Source of the DNA: Talinum fruticosum
Taxonomy: Eukaryota; Streptophyta; Magnoliopsida; Caryophyllales; Talinaceae
Assembly (NCBI GenBank): GCA_021018815.1
Contig: JAITYX010000009.1
Span: 7,008,501 to 7,072,500 of the forward strand
Reading direction: 5' to 3'
DNA length: 64,000 nucleotides
Part shown: positions 25,101 to 36,375 of the stretch, in pieces
Position numbering within the stretch: the first letter of the stretch is position 1
Layout of the letters: the number at the start of each line of letters is the position of its first letter
Notes under the pieces: generated by a model
Told to the model about the DNA's origin: nothing
The model's database searches: none
The model's input: only the letters and a program-made list of their open reading frames with translations
Translations under genes and position numbers: made by a program

Positions 25101-25755
25101 ACCTTTATCACATAGTTGAGAGATGCTAAGCAGGTTGTATTTTAACCCTTTAACAAGGTATACCTGGCTGACCAAATTGCCTCCCTTTCCAATCTTGCCT
25201 ATCCCAATTATCTTGCCTTTGCTGTCATCTCCAAATATGACTTTTCCTCCTTTGTACTCTTCTAACTCGGAAAAGAGTCCCGAGTCTCCTGACATGTTGT
25301 GTGAGCATCCACCTGTCTAGATACCAATGTCCTTTTGATCTTTTCCGAGTGGCCTGCAAAACAGAGATAAACTAACCCTTTTCACTTCCTCTAACGAACC
25401 CAAGTAACACCCTTTACTGTGGTCCTTTTCGAGGAAGAAGGTTTTTCTGAACCCCGATTTGAATGACTTTGGGTTTGGTCCGATTCTAAGTCTTCCATTT
25501 AGAGAACCGAGCCTCGTGTCTCTTTCTTTCGAAAAACTTTTCTCTTATGAACCGGTGGAGATAATTTTGTCCAAGAACTGGTCCGGGCTCAGTCCTCCTT
25601 TCATTTTTATGAATAGGACCGTGCTCAGCCTTCCTAAACTTTACAGCTTCGGAATCCTTTTTAAAAGCTCGAGTAGGAATTGGACTCCTCCTCTTTGTTA
25701 AAACCAAGACCTTCTTTTCGAAGGAGACACATTGAGATCCCAAGAGCAAATCAAG
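22195..25755 (-). pseudogene. Copia A pol: protease, integrase, RT, RNase H remnant
   Basis: Order on the - strand: pre-protease segment (25749-25486); protease at about 25320-25100 with WYLD then a frameshift, followed by HNMSGDSGLFSELEEYKGGK; integrase from 24910, with an H-H-C-C zinc region (HTIKKLASHGLVGGLP, CEACTKG) and the first catalytic D in LHMDLCG; the E region near 24460 (NGVVERKN) preceded by a stop; RT from about 23490 (IKLYQMDVKCAFLNGFIEEE) with an intact YVDD at 23098-23109; RNase H near 22640-22560 (YKVDRKSTSGACQFQ); and the end near 22210 (DIFTKPLSEDRFC). The longest open pieces are 155 and 114 codons. It is not expressible as one protein. Confidence 0.9.
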
Positions 25756-25798
25756 GTTTTTCTTACCTTGAGTAAACTTTAAAACAAGATCTTAAGAC

Positions 25799-26515
25799 TT
25801 ATTGAGCGTAATGTTCTTTTTGGTGCCGACCTCTCGCATCCTCCTTTTCCGAGTGGATCTCATGGGTGAGAAGCTTCCCAATGAGTTCGTCTAGCTTTAG
25901 TAGAGACAAGTTCCGAGCCTCTTCGATAGCTGTCACTTTGGGACCCCATCTTTTCTTAGGTGGGCTTCGAGTATCTTTCTCGCACATTTCCTCGTGGGAA
26001 ATCTTTTTACCCAGAGATTTGAGATTATTGGTAATCTCAAGAAAGCGAATGAACATCCGAGTGATGTTTTCTTCGGCTCCATCTTGAACAGCTCATACTT
26101 ATGAAGATATTGGCTTATCTTCGCTTGTCTAACTTGGCTTGTGCCTTCATAAGTGTTGACCAATGTGTCCCATACTTCTTTGGTCGTATCACGAGCGGAC
26201 ACTCGATTGTATTCTTCCGAGCCGATGGCGCACATCGTAATGTTCATTGCCTTGAAATTCTTTCGAACTTCTTTGCTTCATCGCAGTGAACTCAGCCTTT
26301 GTCTTGGGTATGAGTCTTGTTTCTTCCGTCTTCATAAGAATGTAGTTGCCTACTTGTATAATGTTCCGGACATCCTCGTCGTGATCCGAACAGGAAACAT
26401 TGCATGAGTTTCTTCCAAGTGCACGAAGTTAGATCCTTTGAACTTTGGTGGTCTGTCGGAAGACCTTCCTTTATCAAAGTCTCCATTGTTCCGAGCTATT
26501 TGATCTTTAAACCTT
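25799..26515 (-). pseudogene. Copia A gag remnant, C-terminal part deleted
   Basis: Gag reads RPPKFKGSNFVH near the start, then MCAIGSEEYNRVSARDTTKE and VRQAKISQYLHKYELFKMEP (26247-26090), and after a frameshift FLEITNNLKSLGKKISHEEM, AIEEARNLSLLKLDELIGKL and LLTHEIH (26056-25870). This is the UBN2-type copia gag domain. It stops at 25800, where copia B continues with a zinc knuckle and coiled coil for about 660 bp. In A the junction passes directly to the pre-protease segment, so the nucleocapsid part is missing. Confidence 0.85.
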
Positions 26516-26540
26516 TGGATGGTTAGATCCTTTCCGAAAG

Positions 26541-26557
26541 GCTAGGCTCGATACCAA
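26541..26557 (-). other. Primer-binding site of copia A (initiator Met tRNA type)
   Basis: The - strand reads TTGGTATCGAGCC one base inside the 5' LTR end. It matches the TGGTATC core of the initiator Met tRNA primer site better than copia B does. Confidence 0.85.
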
Positions 26558-26558
26558 T

Positions 26559-28163
26559 TGAAGGTTTGCTCCGAGAGAGGCTAAGTCACCCTAGAGGGGG
26601 TGAATAGGATGAATATGAAATTTGCTTGAAATTTAAAATAGATATGAATATGAGGTGAGCGAGAGTCAAGGATGAACTCGGAAAAGTACTAACTCGGAAT
26701 TTAGTGAAGAGTGAAGAAACAAATTAAGCGTAACTTTGAAACCGTCTCGATCTAGAATGCACTCGGAACAGTAATATCTCGGAAAGTATATGGAAACCCT
26801 CCTGGGCGAGAAAACCACGGATCGTGCTAATCCAAGCACGAAGTCAAATCCACTATTTTGAGTCCACAAAATTCAGTAGACTCGACTCAACCCGATTTTC
26901 TCCCTTAGACAACTCCTTACAAGTTTTTCCTAGACTCGAAATTACCTTATCTCGATCTAGTACTTCCTAACTAAGATCACCCTTACAAGTTAGGGACAAC
27001 CGAGCTGAGCTAACCCTTACAGCCCAGTCAAGGGACCTTACTTAGAAAGTAAGAAAGAGAGTGTTTATAACAGAGTACAAGACCTTACAACTCGTAGAAA
27101 TATTAAATACGTAATTGGAGTTGTAAGTTGAAGATTGAGAATGAATACAATAACTTTTTCTCAAGTATGTGTATTAACAATTGGTTCAAGCAATCTTCAA
27201 CTCTTGAAAGTTGGCTTCTATTTATAGATGACCAAGCAGCTTAGCCGTTGTGTCCATCTTCCGACTAGAAGTCCCTTGTGACCGTTATAATGGATTTTCC
27301 GAGTCACTCGGAAAATATCCGTTGAGATATAAACGTTGGGCAACGGCTCTTGACTCCTTTGGAAGTCCCAAAACCACCAAGTGGTGTCTTGAAAAATAAG
27401 GTGGAAACCACCGCCGAGCTTAGTGTTGCAGATTTCCAATTTTGGAAATAGACAACCCCGACACGATGTCTAGGGCTACGTCGGAGGTCGAAAAAGCCTT
27501 GTCTGCTGGTGATTTGATATTTTCAAACCAGCTACCTTTGTAATTCAAAAATAGGATAGCCTCGTTTGAATAATCTACAAAAGTAAATCAATTTGGTTCT
27601 CAAAGTATAAAATACTTTGGTCCAAGGTTAGACACGGATAATAACATAATTAAGATAATTAAGTGACTAATTATCCGAGTCGGAAAAGGAATGGAATTTT
27701 CTGAGTCTAATATGCATGATACTCAAATTCCATCCGACTTAGTCTAGAAGATAATCAAGTCAAAAGGAGAAGATCGAGTAGACAAACTTGTTCCGGACTA
27801 GCAAAGTTCAAACTAAATATGTTAACTTGGAATAGTAAATTAACAATGTAATTCATGTAACATGAAGTCGGACCTGAGTTTTTATACGTGAAATAAAGTG
27901 TTTGAACATGCGATATATCTAAGTGTTGAGTGACTCGGAACCGAGTGTATAGTGGTAAGTACAGGCATACTTTCCGAGTCGGTCGAGTGACGCATAAACA
28001 TATATAATAGTTTCTATAACACTCGGAGAAAATGTTATATCACTCGGAAAAGCTTCTAAAGCACATGGAATAGCTTGAAATCAAAACCCTATAAGAGATG
28101 AAGTCTTATACCCGATTCCTTGATGGAACTCGGAAAAGTGTAAGTATAAAGTCCGAGTCTTCG
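26559..28163 (-). repeat. 5' LTR of copia A
   Basis: This 1,605-bp LTR begins TGAAGGTTTGCTCCGAG and ends GAGTCTTCG. Its partner is 17872-19473. A reversed TATA box (TTTATAGATGACC context) lies near 27222. Confidence 0.92.
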
Positions 28164-29090
28164 AGAGAGTATATATCATTCGGTTCCAGCAGTCTTCAAG
28201 TCTTTTAGGAAGTCTTCTATTTATACACAAGCAAGGCGAGTGGCCGTTATGACCGATTCTCGATCTTGGAAGCCTCATTAGCCATTGTAACGGATAGTCC
28301 GAGTCACTCTAAAAGGAGTCGTTGTAAATATGAACGTTGTCCTTAGGTCCTTGGCTCAAAAGGTATTGCAACCCACTAGTTGTGACTAAAATCTAGGGTG
28401 GAAATAACCGTTAGACTCAAAGTTGAAGTTTATCGAATTTGGTAACAAACAACCCCGACACGGTGTTTGAGCCTTATTCCGAAATAGTGCTTTTTGTCTG
28501 CTGGTGTTTAACGAGTTAGAAGTCGATTGCTTTTGCTTTTAAAAACAAGATTAAAATACTTTAATCATCCTAAAAAGCAAATCATAGTGGTACTCAAACT
28601 ATAAAAATATTTTGGTCTTTGAATAGGCAAGGATAAAAATTAATTCATAATAATTAAGCACTTAATTATCTTTAACCCGAGAAAATGGAATTTTTTGAGT
28701 CTAATATTCAATAGGTTCAAATTTCATCTTGTGTCTATCCTTAAATTATTGAGAGATAAAGATTATATAGACACCATGCATCAAAAAGATTAAGTAAATA
28801 ATTTATGTTAATAAAACGGACTTAGAAATAAGAATTAACGTAGTAACTCATTTTCTCTTAACTCATAAAGTCAGTACTCGTAATAAGATATGCACATGAA
28901 ATTATTTACTCATCACAACCGTATGAGTTCCATATGAGTGAGTCGAAACCTAATGTTGTGTATGCTTACTCAAGAAATGTATTCCGAGTAGGTAAGACAA
29001 TGATGAAAACTTAAAGATAAGCATCTTAAATATTAAGAATGACTTGAAATCAAAACTATAGAGAGATAGAGAGTTATACCCGAGTCTTCA
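28164..29090 (-). repeat. 5' LTR of copia B, right piece
   Basis: The sequence resumes the B LTR with 'agtatatatcattcggttcc', matching 9528 onward in the 3' LTR, and ends GAGTCTTCA at 29090. To its right the Tat RT frame continues with GACATGATCATC. Confidence 0.9.
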
Positions 29091-29095
29091 TAAAC

Positions 29096-29745
29096 GACAT
29101 GATCATCAAGTCCAAGGAAAGCGTAGGGCACTTACCTAGCCTTGGAAAATTCTTCGAATGACTGAGAAAGTACAAACATGCGCCTTAACCCTTAGGCAAA
29201 CTATTAGGTTATGTGGTCGAGTCTTAGAGGAATCGAAGTTGATCCATCCAAGATCACGAGTCATCCAAGAGATCCCACCACTAAAGATAGAAAAGGAAAT
29301 ACGAGGTTTCCTGGGAGGTTTACAATACATTAGTCATTTCATATCAAAATTCCGTGAAACCATTTTCAAGAAGTTGAAGAAAGGATCCGAACCAATTTGC
29401 GATGATAAGTGCTAAAAAGTTTTCGAGAAAGTTAAGGAATATTTCATTAATCCACCAGTGTTAGTTCCCCCTAACTAGGGAAGCCTTTACTCCCGTACCT
29501 CGCTAAAACAAAAACAGTGATGGGAGCCATGCTAGCTCAACAGGATGGAAAGGAAGAATATGCGATATATTATCTAAGCAAGTAATTCTTAGATTATGAG
29601 ACCGGATACACACCATTAGAGAAGACATCATCGGCATTAGTCCGAGCTACTAAGAAGCTCGAGCACTACATGTTGGCTCACACAATACATGATACATGTG
29701 GTAGCCGATTTACCGATGGATCGAATCGTAGCCCGAACACCTCGA
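29096..29745 (+). pseudogene. Tat reverse transcriptase C-terminus and RNase H
   Basis: The reading starts DMIIKSKESVGHLPSLGKF, completing the YVDD motif split at 9045. The connection domain follows: EIPPLKIEKEIRGFLGGLQ and YISHFISKF (29260-29350). RNase H follows in broken frames: MGAMLAQQDGKEEYAIYYLS (29520-29580), YTPLEKTSSALVRATKKLEH. Several stops and frameshifts interrupt it. RNase H removes RNA from the RNA/DNA hybrid. Confidence 0.9.
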
Positions 29746-29779
29746 TTTCCCATATGAAAACATCTTACAAGTAAAGGTT

Positions 29780-30185
29780 GATATGTGGAAGACGTACTTT
29801 GACGGCGCTTCTAATTTGAAGGGCTTTGGAGTAGGGATCCTTCTAGTCTCACCCGAGGAGCACATACTCCCATTTCAGTCAAGTTGGATTTTGAGGTCAC
29901 TAACAACGTCGTAGAATATAAAGCATGCATCACAGGACATCAAGCTGCCTTAGAGATCAAAGCCAAGAACATCAAGGTTTTCGGTGACTCAATTCGACCA
30001 TTAATTAGATTTCAAGGTATGTAGTGAAGCCTTGGCCCCTACTAGGCACATCGGATTGAGTTAGTGAAACATTTTGAGAGCGTATCATATACCTACCTCC
30101 CTAGAGACGATAACCAGTTCATTGATGCCCTAGCCAAATTAGCGTCCATGATTAATGTCCCTAATGGCATTAATTCAATGCCCAT
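29780..30185 (+). pseudogene. Second, archaeal-type RNase H of the Tat element
   Basis: The frame reads YFDGASNLKGFGVGILLVSP (29800-29850), then after a frameshift TNNVVEYKACITGHQAALEI and KVFGDS, then DALAKLASMI near 30130. The D in YFDGA, E in VEYKA and D in FGDS fit the catalytic set of this RNase H type. In plant gypsy elements such a second RNase H is typical of the Tat lineage and is the main basis for the lineage call. Confidence 0.88.
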
Positions 30186-30249
30186 TCATATAGAACGATA
30201 GAGTCGACTTGCGCACGTATACGCACTAGAAGTATCTAGTACTAACCAA

Positions 30250-31466
30250 ACCAGTTGGTACCATAACATCTATCGAGTATCTTGAAAATCAAGAATACCC
30301 ACCGGACTCCGTATCTAGAGCCCAACAAGCCATCCGTATGTTAGCATCTCAATTCTTCATCAACCGAGGACAGGTTGTACAAGAAAACCAACATAGGAAT
30401 TAGCTTACTTTATGTCAATCAACATGAAGCACAGCGCATCATGACCGAAATTAATGGTGGGGAATGTGGACCTCATATGAATGGAAGAATGTTGGTTCGG
30501 AAAATCCAGAGGTTAGGATACTATTGGTCGACCATGGCAACGGACTACCATGAATTTGTTAAGAAGTTCCATAAGTGTCACTGTATGAAAACTTATAGCA
30601 CCAACCACCATCTTTTGTAACGACACTTTCATCGCCCTAGCCATTTTCACTTTAGGGCATTGATGTCATTGGAAAATTGACCCCTAAAGGAACGGGTGGT
30701 CACGAGTTTGTGTTAGTAGCAATTGACTACTTTACTAAGTTTGTAAAAGTAGCCTCCTATGCAACCTTAATGCCGAAACATGTGGCTAAGTTCATTACCC
30801 GGAATATTATTTGTTGATATGGGGTAGCCCATGAACTAATTAATGACCATGGTAGTCACTTTAAGAAATAAGTGGCGGATTTATTGGACAAATACAAGAT
30901 CAAACATCACAAATCTTCTCCCTATCGCCCTCGGACCAATGGAGTAGTCAAAGCCGCCAACAAAAATATTCGCAAGATAGTGGAGAAAATGGTTGTCAAC
31001 TATAAGGATTGTCCTTACAAGTTGCCCTTTGCTTTATGGGGCTACCCGACCTACATTAGAACTTTAACGGGAGCAACGCTCTACTCCCTAATGTATGGCA
31101 TGGAAGTAGTCCTTCCAACATAAATTGTCATTCCCTTATTACTCGATCATTACAAAAAGTCGATTCCCGAAGCGAGTGGGCTAAGGCACGCTATGAAGAG
31201 TTAGTGCTTGCTAGATGAAAGGAGCCTCAATGCTTTACATAATGTCCAAATATACTAGGCACGTATATGAAGGGCATTTAATAAGAAAGTAAAGCCTCGT
31301 CATCTGCAGATTGGAGATTTGGTTCTTAAGGAGATTAGAGCACCGATTTAGGATCCTCAAGGAAAATTAGGCCCAACTGGTAAGGCCCATTTGTACTGAG
31401 TCAAATACTACCAGGAGGAGCGGTTAAATTAACCGATTTGGATGGTGAAGAGATTTTTCAGTATAC
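30250..31466 (+). pseudogene. Tat integrase
   Basis: The zinc-binding H2C2 part is at 30375-30620: HEAQRIMTEI, CGPHMNGRMLVRKIQRLGYYW, then HKCHCM. The core follows: GIDVIGKLTPKGTGGHEFVL and AIDYFTKF (30655-30750) with the first D, LINDHGSHF (30837-30862) with the second D, and NGVVKAANKNI (30943-30972), where the family has E before AANKNI; here it is Lys (AAA). The C-terminal part reads KPRHLQIGDLVLKE and DGEEIFQYTNL, and is cut by the solo LTR at 31472. There are several stops. With E changed to K the DDE triad is broken. Confidence 0.9.
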
Positions 31467-31471
31467 AAACT

Positions 31472-33005
31472 TAAAGACTCGGACTTTCCATGAGTAACAT
31501 TCCGAGTGCCTATTAAGGAATCAGGTATAAACTACATCTCTTATTAGTTTTGATTACAAGTCATTCTAAGTGATATAGAAACTTTTCGAGTGGTATAGAA
31601 TCTTTTACGAGTGTTACGAAACTATTGCATTTGTTTTCATTTGATTCGATCGACTCGGAAAGCATACTATTGCTCATCTTTTCACATCCGTAGTTCCGAG
31701 TCACTCGGACAACACTCGAACTTATCGCATGTTCAAACAATCACTCTAACACTCTTAAACTCGAGTCCGACTTCATATTTTAAGTTCTAAGTAAATTACT
31801 GTGGTAATTCATCTTTCTCGATCAGCATGCTTCGTTTGAACTTTGTTAGTCTAGATCAAGTATTACTACTCGATATTCTTTATCCGATTTGATTTATTTC
31901 TAGATTGACTCGGATGGAATTTGAGTATAATGAATATTAGACTCGAGAAAATTTCACTTTTCCAAGACTCGAGATAATTATGCACTTAATTATCTTTAAT
32001 TAAATTATTATATGTGTCTAATCTTGGACCAAAGTATTTTATACATTGAGAACCAAATTGATTTACTTTTGTAGGTGATTTTAATGAGATTATCCTACTT
32101 TTGAATTACAAAAGTAACCGACTTCAAGATGTCAAATCACCAAGCAAACAAGGCTTTTTCTACTTCGACCAAGGCCCAGAAATTGTGTCGGGGTTGTCCG
32201 TTTCCAAAGCTGGAAATCTTCAACGCTACGCTGAACGGTGGTTTCCAACTTATTTTCGGACACCACCAGTGGATTGGGACATTCTAAGGAGTTAAGAGCC
32301 GTTGCACAACGTTCACAACCCAACGGATCTTTTCGAGTGACTCAAAAGAACCGTTACAACGGTCACAGAGGATTTTGAATCGGAAGATAGTCACAACGGC
32401 TAAATCTGCTTGGTCATCTATAAATAGAAGCCAACTCTTAAGACTTAAAGATTGTTGGAACCATTGTCAATACACATACTTAAGCGAAAGTCTTTGTATT
32501 CATATTCAATCTTCTACTTACAACTCCAACCCCGTACTTAACATCTTTCCGAGTTGTAAGGTCTTGTAATCGATCACAACTTTCATTCTTACTTTCTAAG
32601 TAAGGTCCCTTGACTGAGTTGTAAGGGTTAACTCAGCTCAATTGTCCCTAACTCGTAAAGGGTATCTAAGTTAGGAAGTACTAGATCGGATAAGGGGATT
32701 TCGAGTCTAGGAAAACCTTGTAAGGACTTGTCTAAAGGAGCAATTCGGTGGAGTCCGTCCACTTGTATTTTGTGGATTCAAAATAGTGGATTTGAGTTGG
32801 TGCTTGGATTAGCACTGGTCGTGGTTTTCCGCCCGGGAGGGTTTCCATGTAATTTCCGAGTTATCACTTTTATGAGTCCAATCTAGGCTCGGATTGCTTC
32901 AAAGTCGAGTTTTGACTTAATTCTTCCTTTTATTGTTTAAATTTCCTCGTCACCTTATTCACCCCCTTTCTAAGGTGACTAACTCTCCTCAAGAGCAAAC
33001 CTTCA
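31472..33005 (+). mobile_element. Solo copia LTR (type A) at the end of Tat integrase
   Basis: This 1,534-bp LTR starts TAAAGACTCGG and ends AACCTTCA. It is flanked by the perfect 5-bp repeat AAACT (31467-31471 and 33006-33010). There is no internal domain. It has the type-A LTR sequence in the opposite orientation to copia A. A TATAAATA box lies at 32419-32426. Confidence 0.95.
32419..32426 (+). promoter_or_regulatory. TATA box in solo copia LTR
   Basis: TATAAATA occurs in the context CATCTATAAATAGAAGCC, which is shared with every type-A LTR in the window (for example 60340-60347, and reversed in the - strand copies). It is the likely start-site element of the LTR promoter. Confidence 0.6.
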
Positions 33006-33174
33006 AAACTTGTTTCAACTAAAGAAATACTATGTTTTACTTGATACTAAGCGAGTCTTTATAATGGGCTAAGTCCGGCCCAACTAGGTTAGGTTTTAGG
33101 CGGTGTCGACCCACCGTCTAGATAGCGACGAGTCGGTCGGGCCAAAAACCCGTCTGGCCATATTTTGTATTTAT

Positions 33175-33335
33175 CTCGTTATTTTGACGATACAATCGGA
33201 TGGTCCGCTTATTTAATTCACTAATTGTTATTCTATTTTTGACAGTCCAATCGAGACGGTCTAGTTACTTAATTATTTAATCGTTATTCCATTTTTGGCG
33301 GTCCAATTAGGCGGTCCAAGTTTATTATTTATTCC
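33175..33335 (+). repeat. Short minisatellite, three copies of about 55 bp
   Basis: Three diverged units, starting near 33178, 33229 and 33286, share the pattern TTATT..ATTTTTG.CGGTCCAAT followed by CGGTC and ACTTAATT-type words. Confidence 0.7.
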
Positions 33336-33844
33336 TCTAGGTGAGCGATAAAAAATGAAGCATAAAAGTGAGCATAAAACTTACTTTGATTAATAAAATG
33401 TAAACCTACTACTTACCCGAATACATAACTAAATAAAACAAGTATACTACTTGGAAAATAAATTGTTCTAAAGAGGCAAAACCAAAATTCCTAAGATTTT
33501 CCCTAAATTTCAGCCCTAGTCGATCTTTACTTTCTTCGCTTTTAGATCGCTAGACTTAGTTGCATCCTTCCGGATGCGTTTCTTTAGTTCTTCGATCCTG
33601 CAGGCATCCTTTATTCAGCTTTTTAGTCTCAACGTCTCTCTTGCGGGCTCATTCGTCAATCCGGGGGTTTATTTCACGAATCGAAGTGGTGCTTGCGAGC
33701 AAGGACAGCTACTCGGGATCCCGTTCTCGAATCCTAGTGGCATGCTTGGAGTCTACTGCGTTCTCCACTCCATATAATATTCGAAACTATAGTAGTTCGC
33801 TTAGCTGCAAGTTTCAACAACTTGGGCAAGTTCATCTAATACTC

Positions 33845-35130
33845 TAGCCATGTCGAAACCCGCCTTGAGCTACCAAAACCCGCAAACAATTCAAAAGTAG
33901 TAGGCTAGACATAATCCAAATAAGGGATTGCCTGTTCTCGTCCCATTTACCGCAATACAAGGTCGGGAAGTAGTACATATTAGTTTTCGGGCCCAACAAA
34001 TGCACAACAGGATGTTGCTCCGTGTGTGTCCAAAATTGGGACACTTACGAGTGCTTAATGTACCATTCAATGGGATTATCGGTTCTAAATCACGCCTCCC
34101 ACCAAGAAGCGGGATGATCGGTAACCACACTTTTGCGTTTCCGTCGATACAATTGCGTAGCTAGGTATCAATAACCGATTGAAGGTGCTCCATCCACCGG
34201 ATCTGCATACAACGGATAGAAAAATCATTAGAGTCCTGCACGATCGAATTGATCCTTATTTACGGCCTAACAAGAGCAAAATCGGAAAAATAAAAAACAA
34301 CAAAAATGAAAACCGAGACTTTAAGCGGAACCAAAGGCTTTTTAGCCTTAGCGGCGCCGGATCGCCACCCCTTGGTCGACGCCACCCACCTAGCCTCGCC
34401 GTTTTGTCCGAATGTTGTTTTACGCTACCTACAATAACGAGGGCTGCTAGCGAAATCCTCATCTAGATTTGTTTCAACCTGGTCCAGCCCTATGATAGTC
34501 TCAGCAATAATCAATGGAGTTAGGGAGCGAGTAATCCTCCAACTACTCTACAAAGCTCAACAAAGCAGCAAGAGCCATATCCCTGTGACCTCCTATTATT
34601 AAGAAACCACCTATCGGGTAGCCGATTATCGCCTAACATCCCTAAATCTAGGCGAGGCCCTCAAGAGTACATTGGACGCTTTAGCGGGTTCATTAAATAC
34701 ACCTCATCTCTAATAAGAATCCAACTCAGATTCCTATTAGTTAGCTTCAACAAGCGCTTGTAGGCTTCGTGCATATTGGTGGAAGGCATTAGTATCATAG
34801 GTTTAGTTCGACGTTCAATGCCTAGAATGTTATCAAATTCGACGAGTAGGGGACACAATTCCTTATCCCCAAATCTAAAGATGTGATAGTGTGGATCCCA
34901 AAAGGCCGCAGTAGCCCTTAGGAAAGTCCAATAGACTTGCACCTATCGAATGTTGAATAAGGTATTGAGTCCGTATTGGGATAATCCTACCTTATCAACA
35001 TCAGTCATCTCGTGCATCCAACAGGAAAATTCGGTCATATAATTCATATTCGTAGTGAAAGAGAAAATTCAAGGCATTGAGGTAGTTTCTTAAGAACTGT
35101 TTTTCGAAGGAGTTGAAGAAGAAGGTTAAG
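33845..35130 (-). pseudogene. DUF7745-like (PMD-related) remnant, antisense inside Tat
   Basis: The best open piece is 34942-34661, reading WTFLRATAAFWDPHYHIFRF then GDKELCPLLVEFDNILGIER. This resembles the 'FWDP.Y..F.F.D..L.PT.EE...LLGI' block that opens plant DUF7745 proteins, which occur mostly in transposons. Upstream on the same strand, 35130-34950 reads MTEFSCWMHEM. Downstream, 34044-33880 reads VVHLLGPKTNMYYFPTLYCG, like the later 'LLG..G...Y.P' block. Stops and frame changes separate the pieces. The molecular function of the family is not established. Its orientation is opposite to the host element. The family call is from pattern memory and should be tested. Confidence 0.6.
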
Positions 35131-36375
35131 GCATAATTTTCGGGAATCAACCGCAGGTTTAATTTATAGTAGTTTCCGGGCTCAAAGTCCTGCCACGCTA
35201 TGCCACCGAAGACCGCCGAACCTCGGCCACCTGCTGGCCGACGCTAGCCAAACCGTCCTGGCTCGATTTCTTTTCGACCTAAGCACTCCTTAGGTTATTT
35301 CCTATTTCGCTTCAAGCCCATTTCGACAAAGCCCTATTATTTTTGGACCATGCACTTACAATTTCCTATTTTCCATTTTATTATTTTCTTTTGGTAGGAA
35401 TAGGGGCTAGTGCAAGAATTTTTCGATTTATCTTTGCAATTTTCTTTACAATTTTTTCGCATCATATTAATAAAAGGAAGCATTTCTAGAATGGGCCATT
35501 TGCATTCATCCCACTTGCATGCAGTCAAAATATTACAAAACATTAAACATTAAAAGCACCCTACAAGGTGAAAGATTAATCTTCATCATGGGAGGCATCA
35601 TCGAAGAGGTAATTGTCGAAATCATCCAAGATGGATGTGGAAAATCGTTCGACCCACTAACTTATAAAGAGCTAGCGCTTGGTCCCAAGGAGATTAAGAG
35701 GCTCCGTGAGAAGCCCTACTATAGAACATCCAAGTGAAAATCAATCGGGTTTCCGTGACGGTTAAGTGCTTAGAGAGGCAGGATGTCCATACAATCTCGG
35801 GAAGGCTACGCCTACCATCGGAAGAACTAGGCTCGGATGTAGATGTGCTAGGCCCCGCTTCGAAACACTATGATGGTGTGCAAGCTATGTAGAGCAAAGG
35901 GAAGTACCCACCCCGGTCGTACCACCAGATGGCATTTGTTAGCTAGATGGGCGTGTTTGAGTCCTCGAGCCACCGAGGAAGCCTCCCGACGAAGACGATA
36001 TAGATCGACGACTCTACAAAAATAATAAAGCAATTAGCACATTTACTAAAATCTTAGTAAAGTTAGCACTTGCACTAACTAAGACTCACCCAAAATCTTT
36101 GGAAGGTTTTTCAAGTAAATAAATCTTGGATACCTCTAAGGTCAAACTAGAACCCGATAAACATAGTTCGAGATTGCTCCCCGTCGTATCTGCAAGATTT
36201 ATTATGTTAGCAAGACACTTTTAGCATGCAACTAAAAGTAAAGAGCATAAACCTCTTACCCCTTGCCGATTTTAGGGAGAGGATGCCCCACACACTCCTC
36301 TTCAAGAATTTTTGGAATTCTCACATAACATGGCGATTCCCTAGGATGGGAAACATCAACATCAAGGCTCAAGAT

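Larger units (their letters stand above)
17872..28163 (-). mobile_element. Copia element A (SIRE-like), nested in the 5' LTR of copia B
   Basis: This 10.3-kb element has 1,602-bp and 1,605-bp LTRs (17872-19473 and 26559-28163), primer site, gag, pol, third ORF and polypurine tract, all on the - strand. Its flanks are GGGAG on the left and GAGAG on the right (one mismatch; the last LTR base is lost or changed), consistent with a 5-bp target duplication. The B LTR continues on both sides. It is younger than B by position, yet its LTRs differ at many sites and its frames are broken. Confidence 0.93.
9046..29090 (-). mobile_element. Copia element B (SIRE-like), carrying copia A inside its 5' LTR
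   Basis: On the - strand the order is 5' LTR (28164-29090 plus 17377-17871, split by copia A), primer site, gag, pol (PR-IN-RT-RH), third ORF, polypurine tract and 3' LTR (9046-10450). Without copia A it is about 9.75 kb. It sits inside the YVDD codons of the Tat RT: GTGGAT lies left of it and GACATGATC continues right of it. The expected target copy on the right reads TAAAC against TGGAT on the left, three transitions apart, so the duplication is only faintly visible. All coding regions are broken. Confidence 0.92.
33011..36375 (+). other. Long 3' region of the Tat element
   Basis: About 3.4 kb lies between integrase and the 3' LTR. The + strand has no recognisable gene. It holds a short minisatellite (33175-33335) and an antisense DUF7745-like remnant (33845-35130). 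From 35140 to 36375 I see only short frames without known motifs. Additional ORFs in this location, in either orientation, are known in Tat elements. Confidence 0.65.

Noticed and set aside
26541..26557. tRNA gene, from similarity to initiator Met tRNA
   Set aside because: Only the short 3'-end complement is present, at the exact place of a retroelement primer-binding site.
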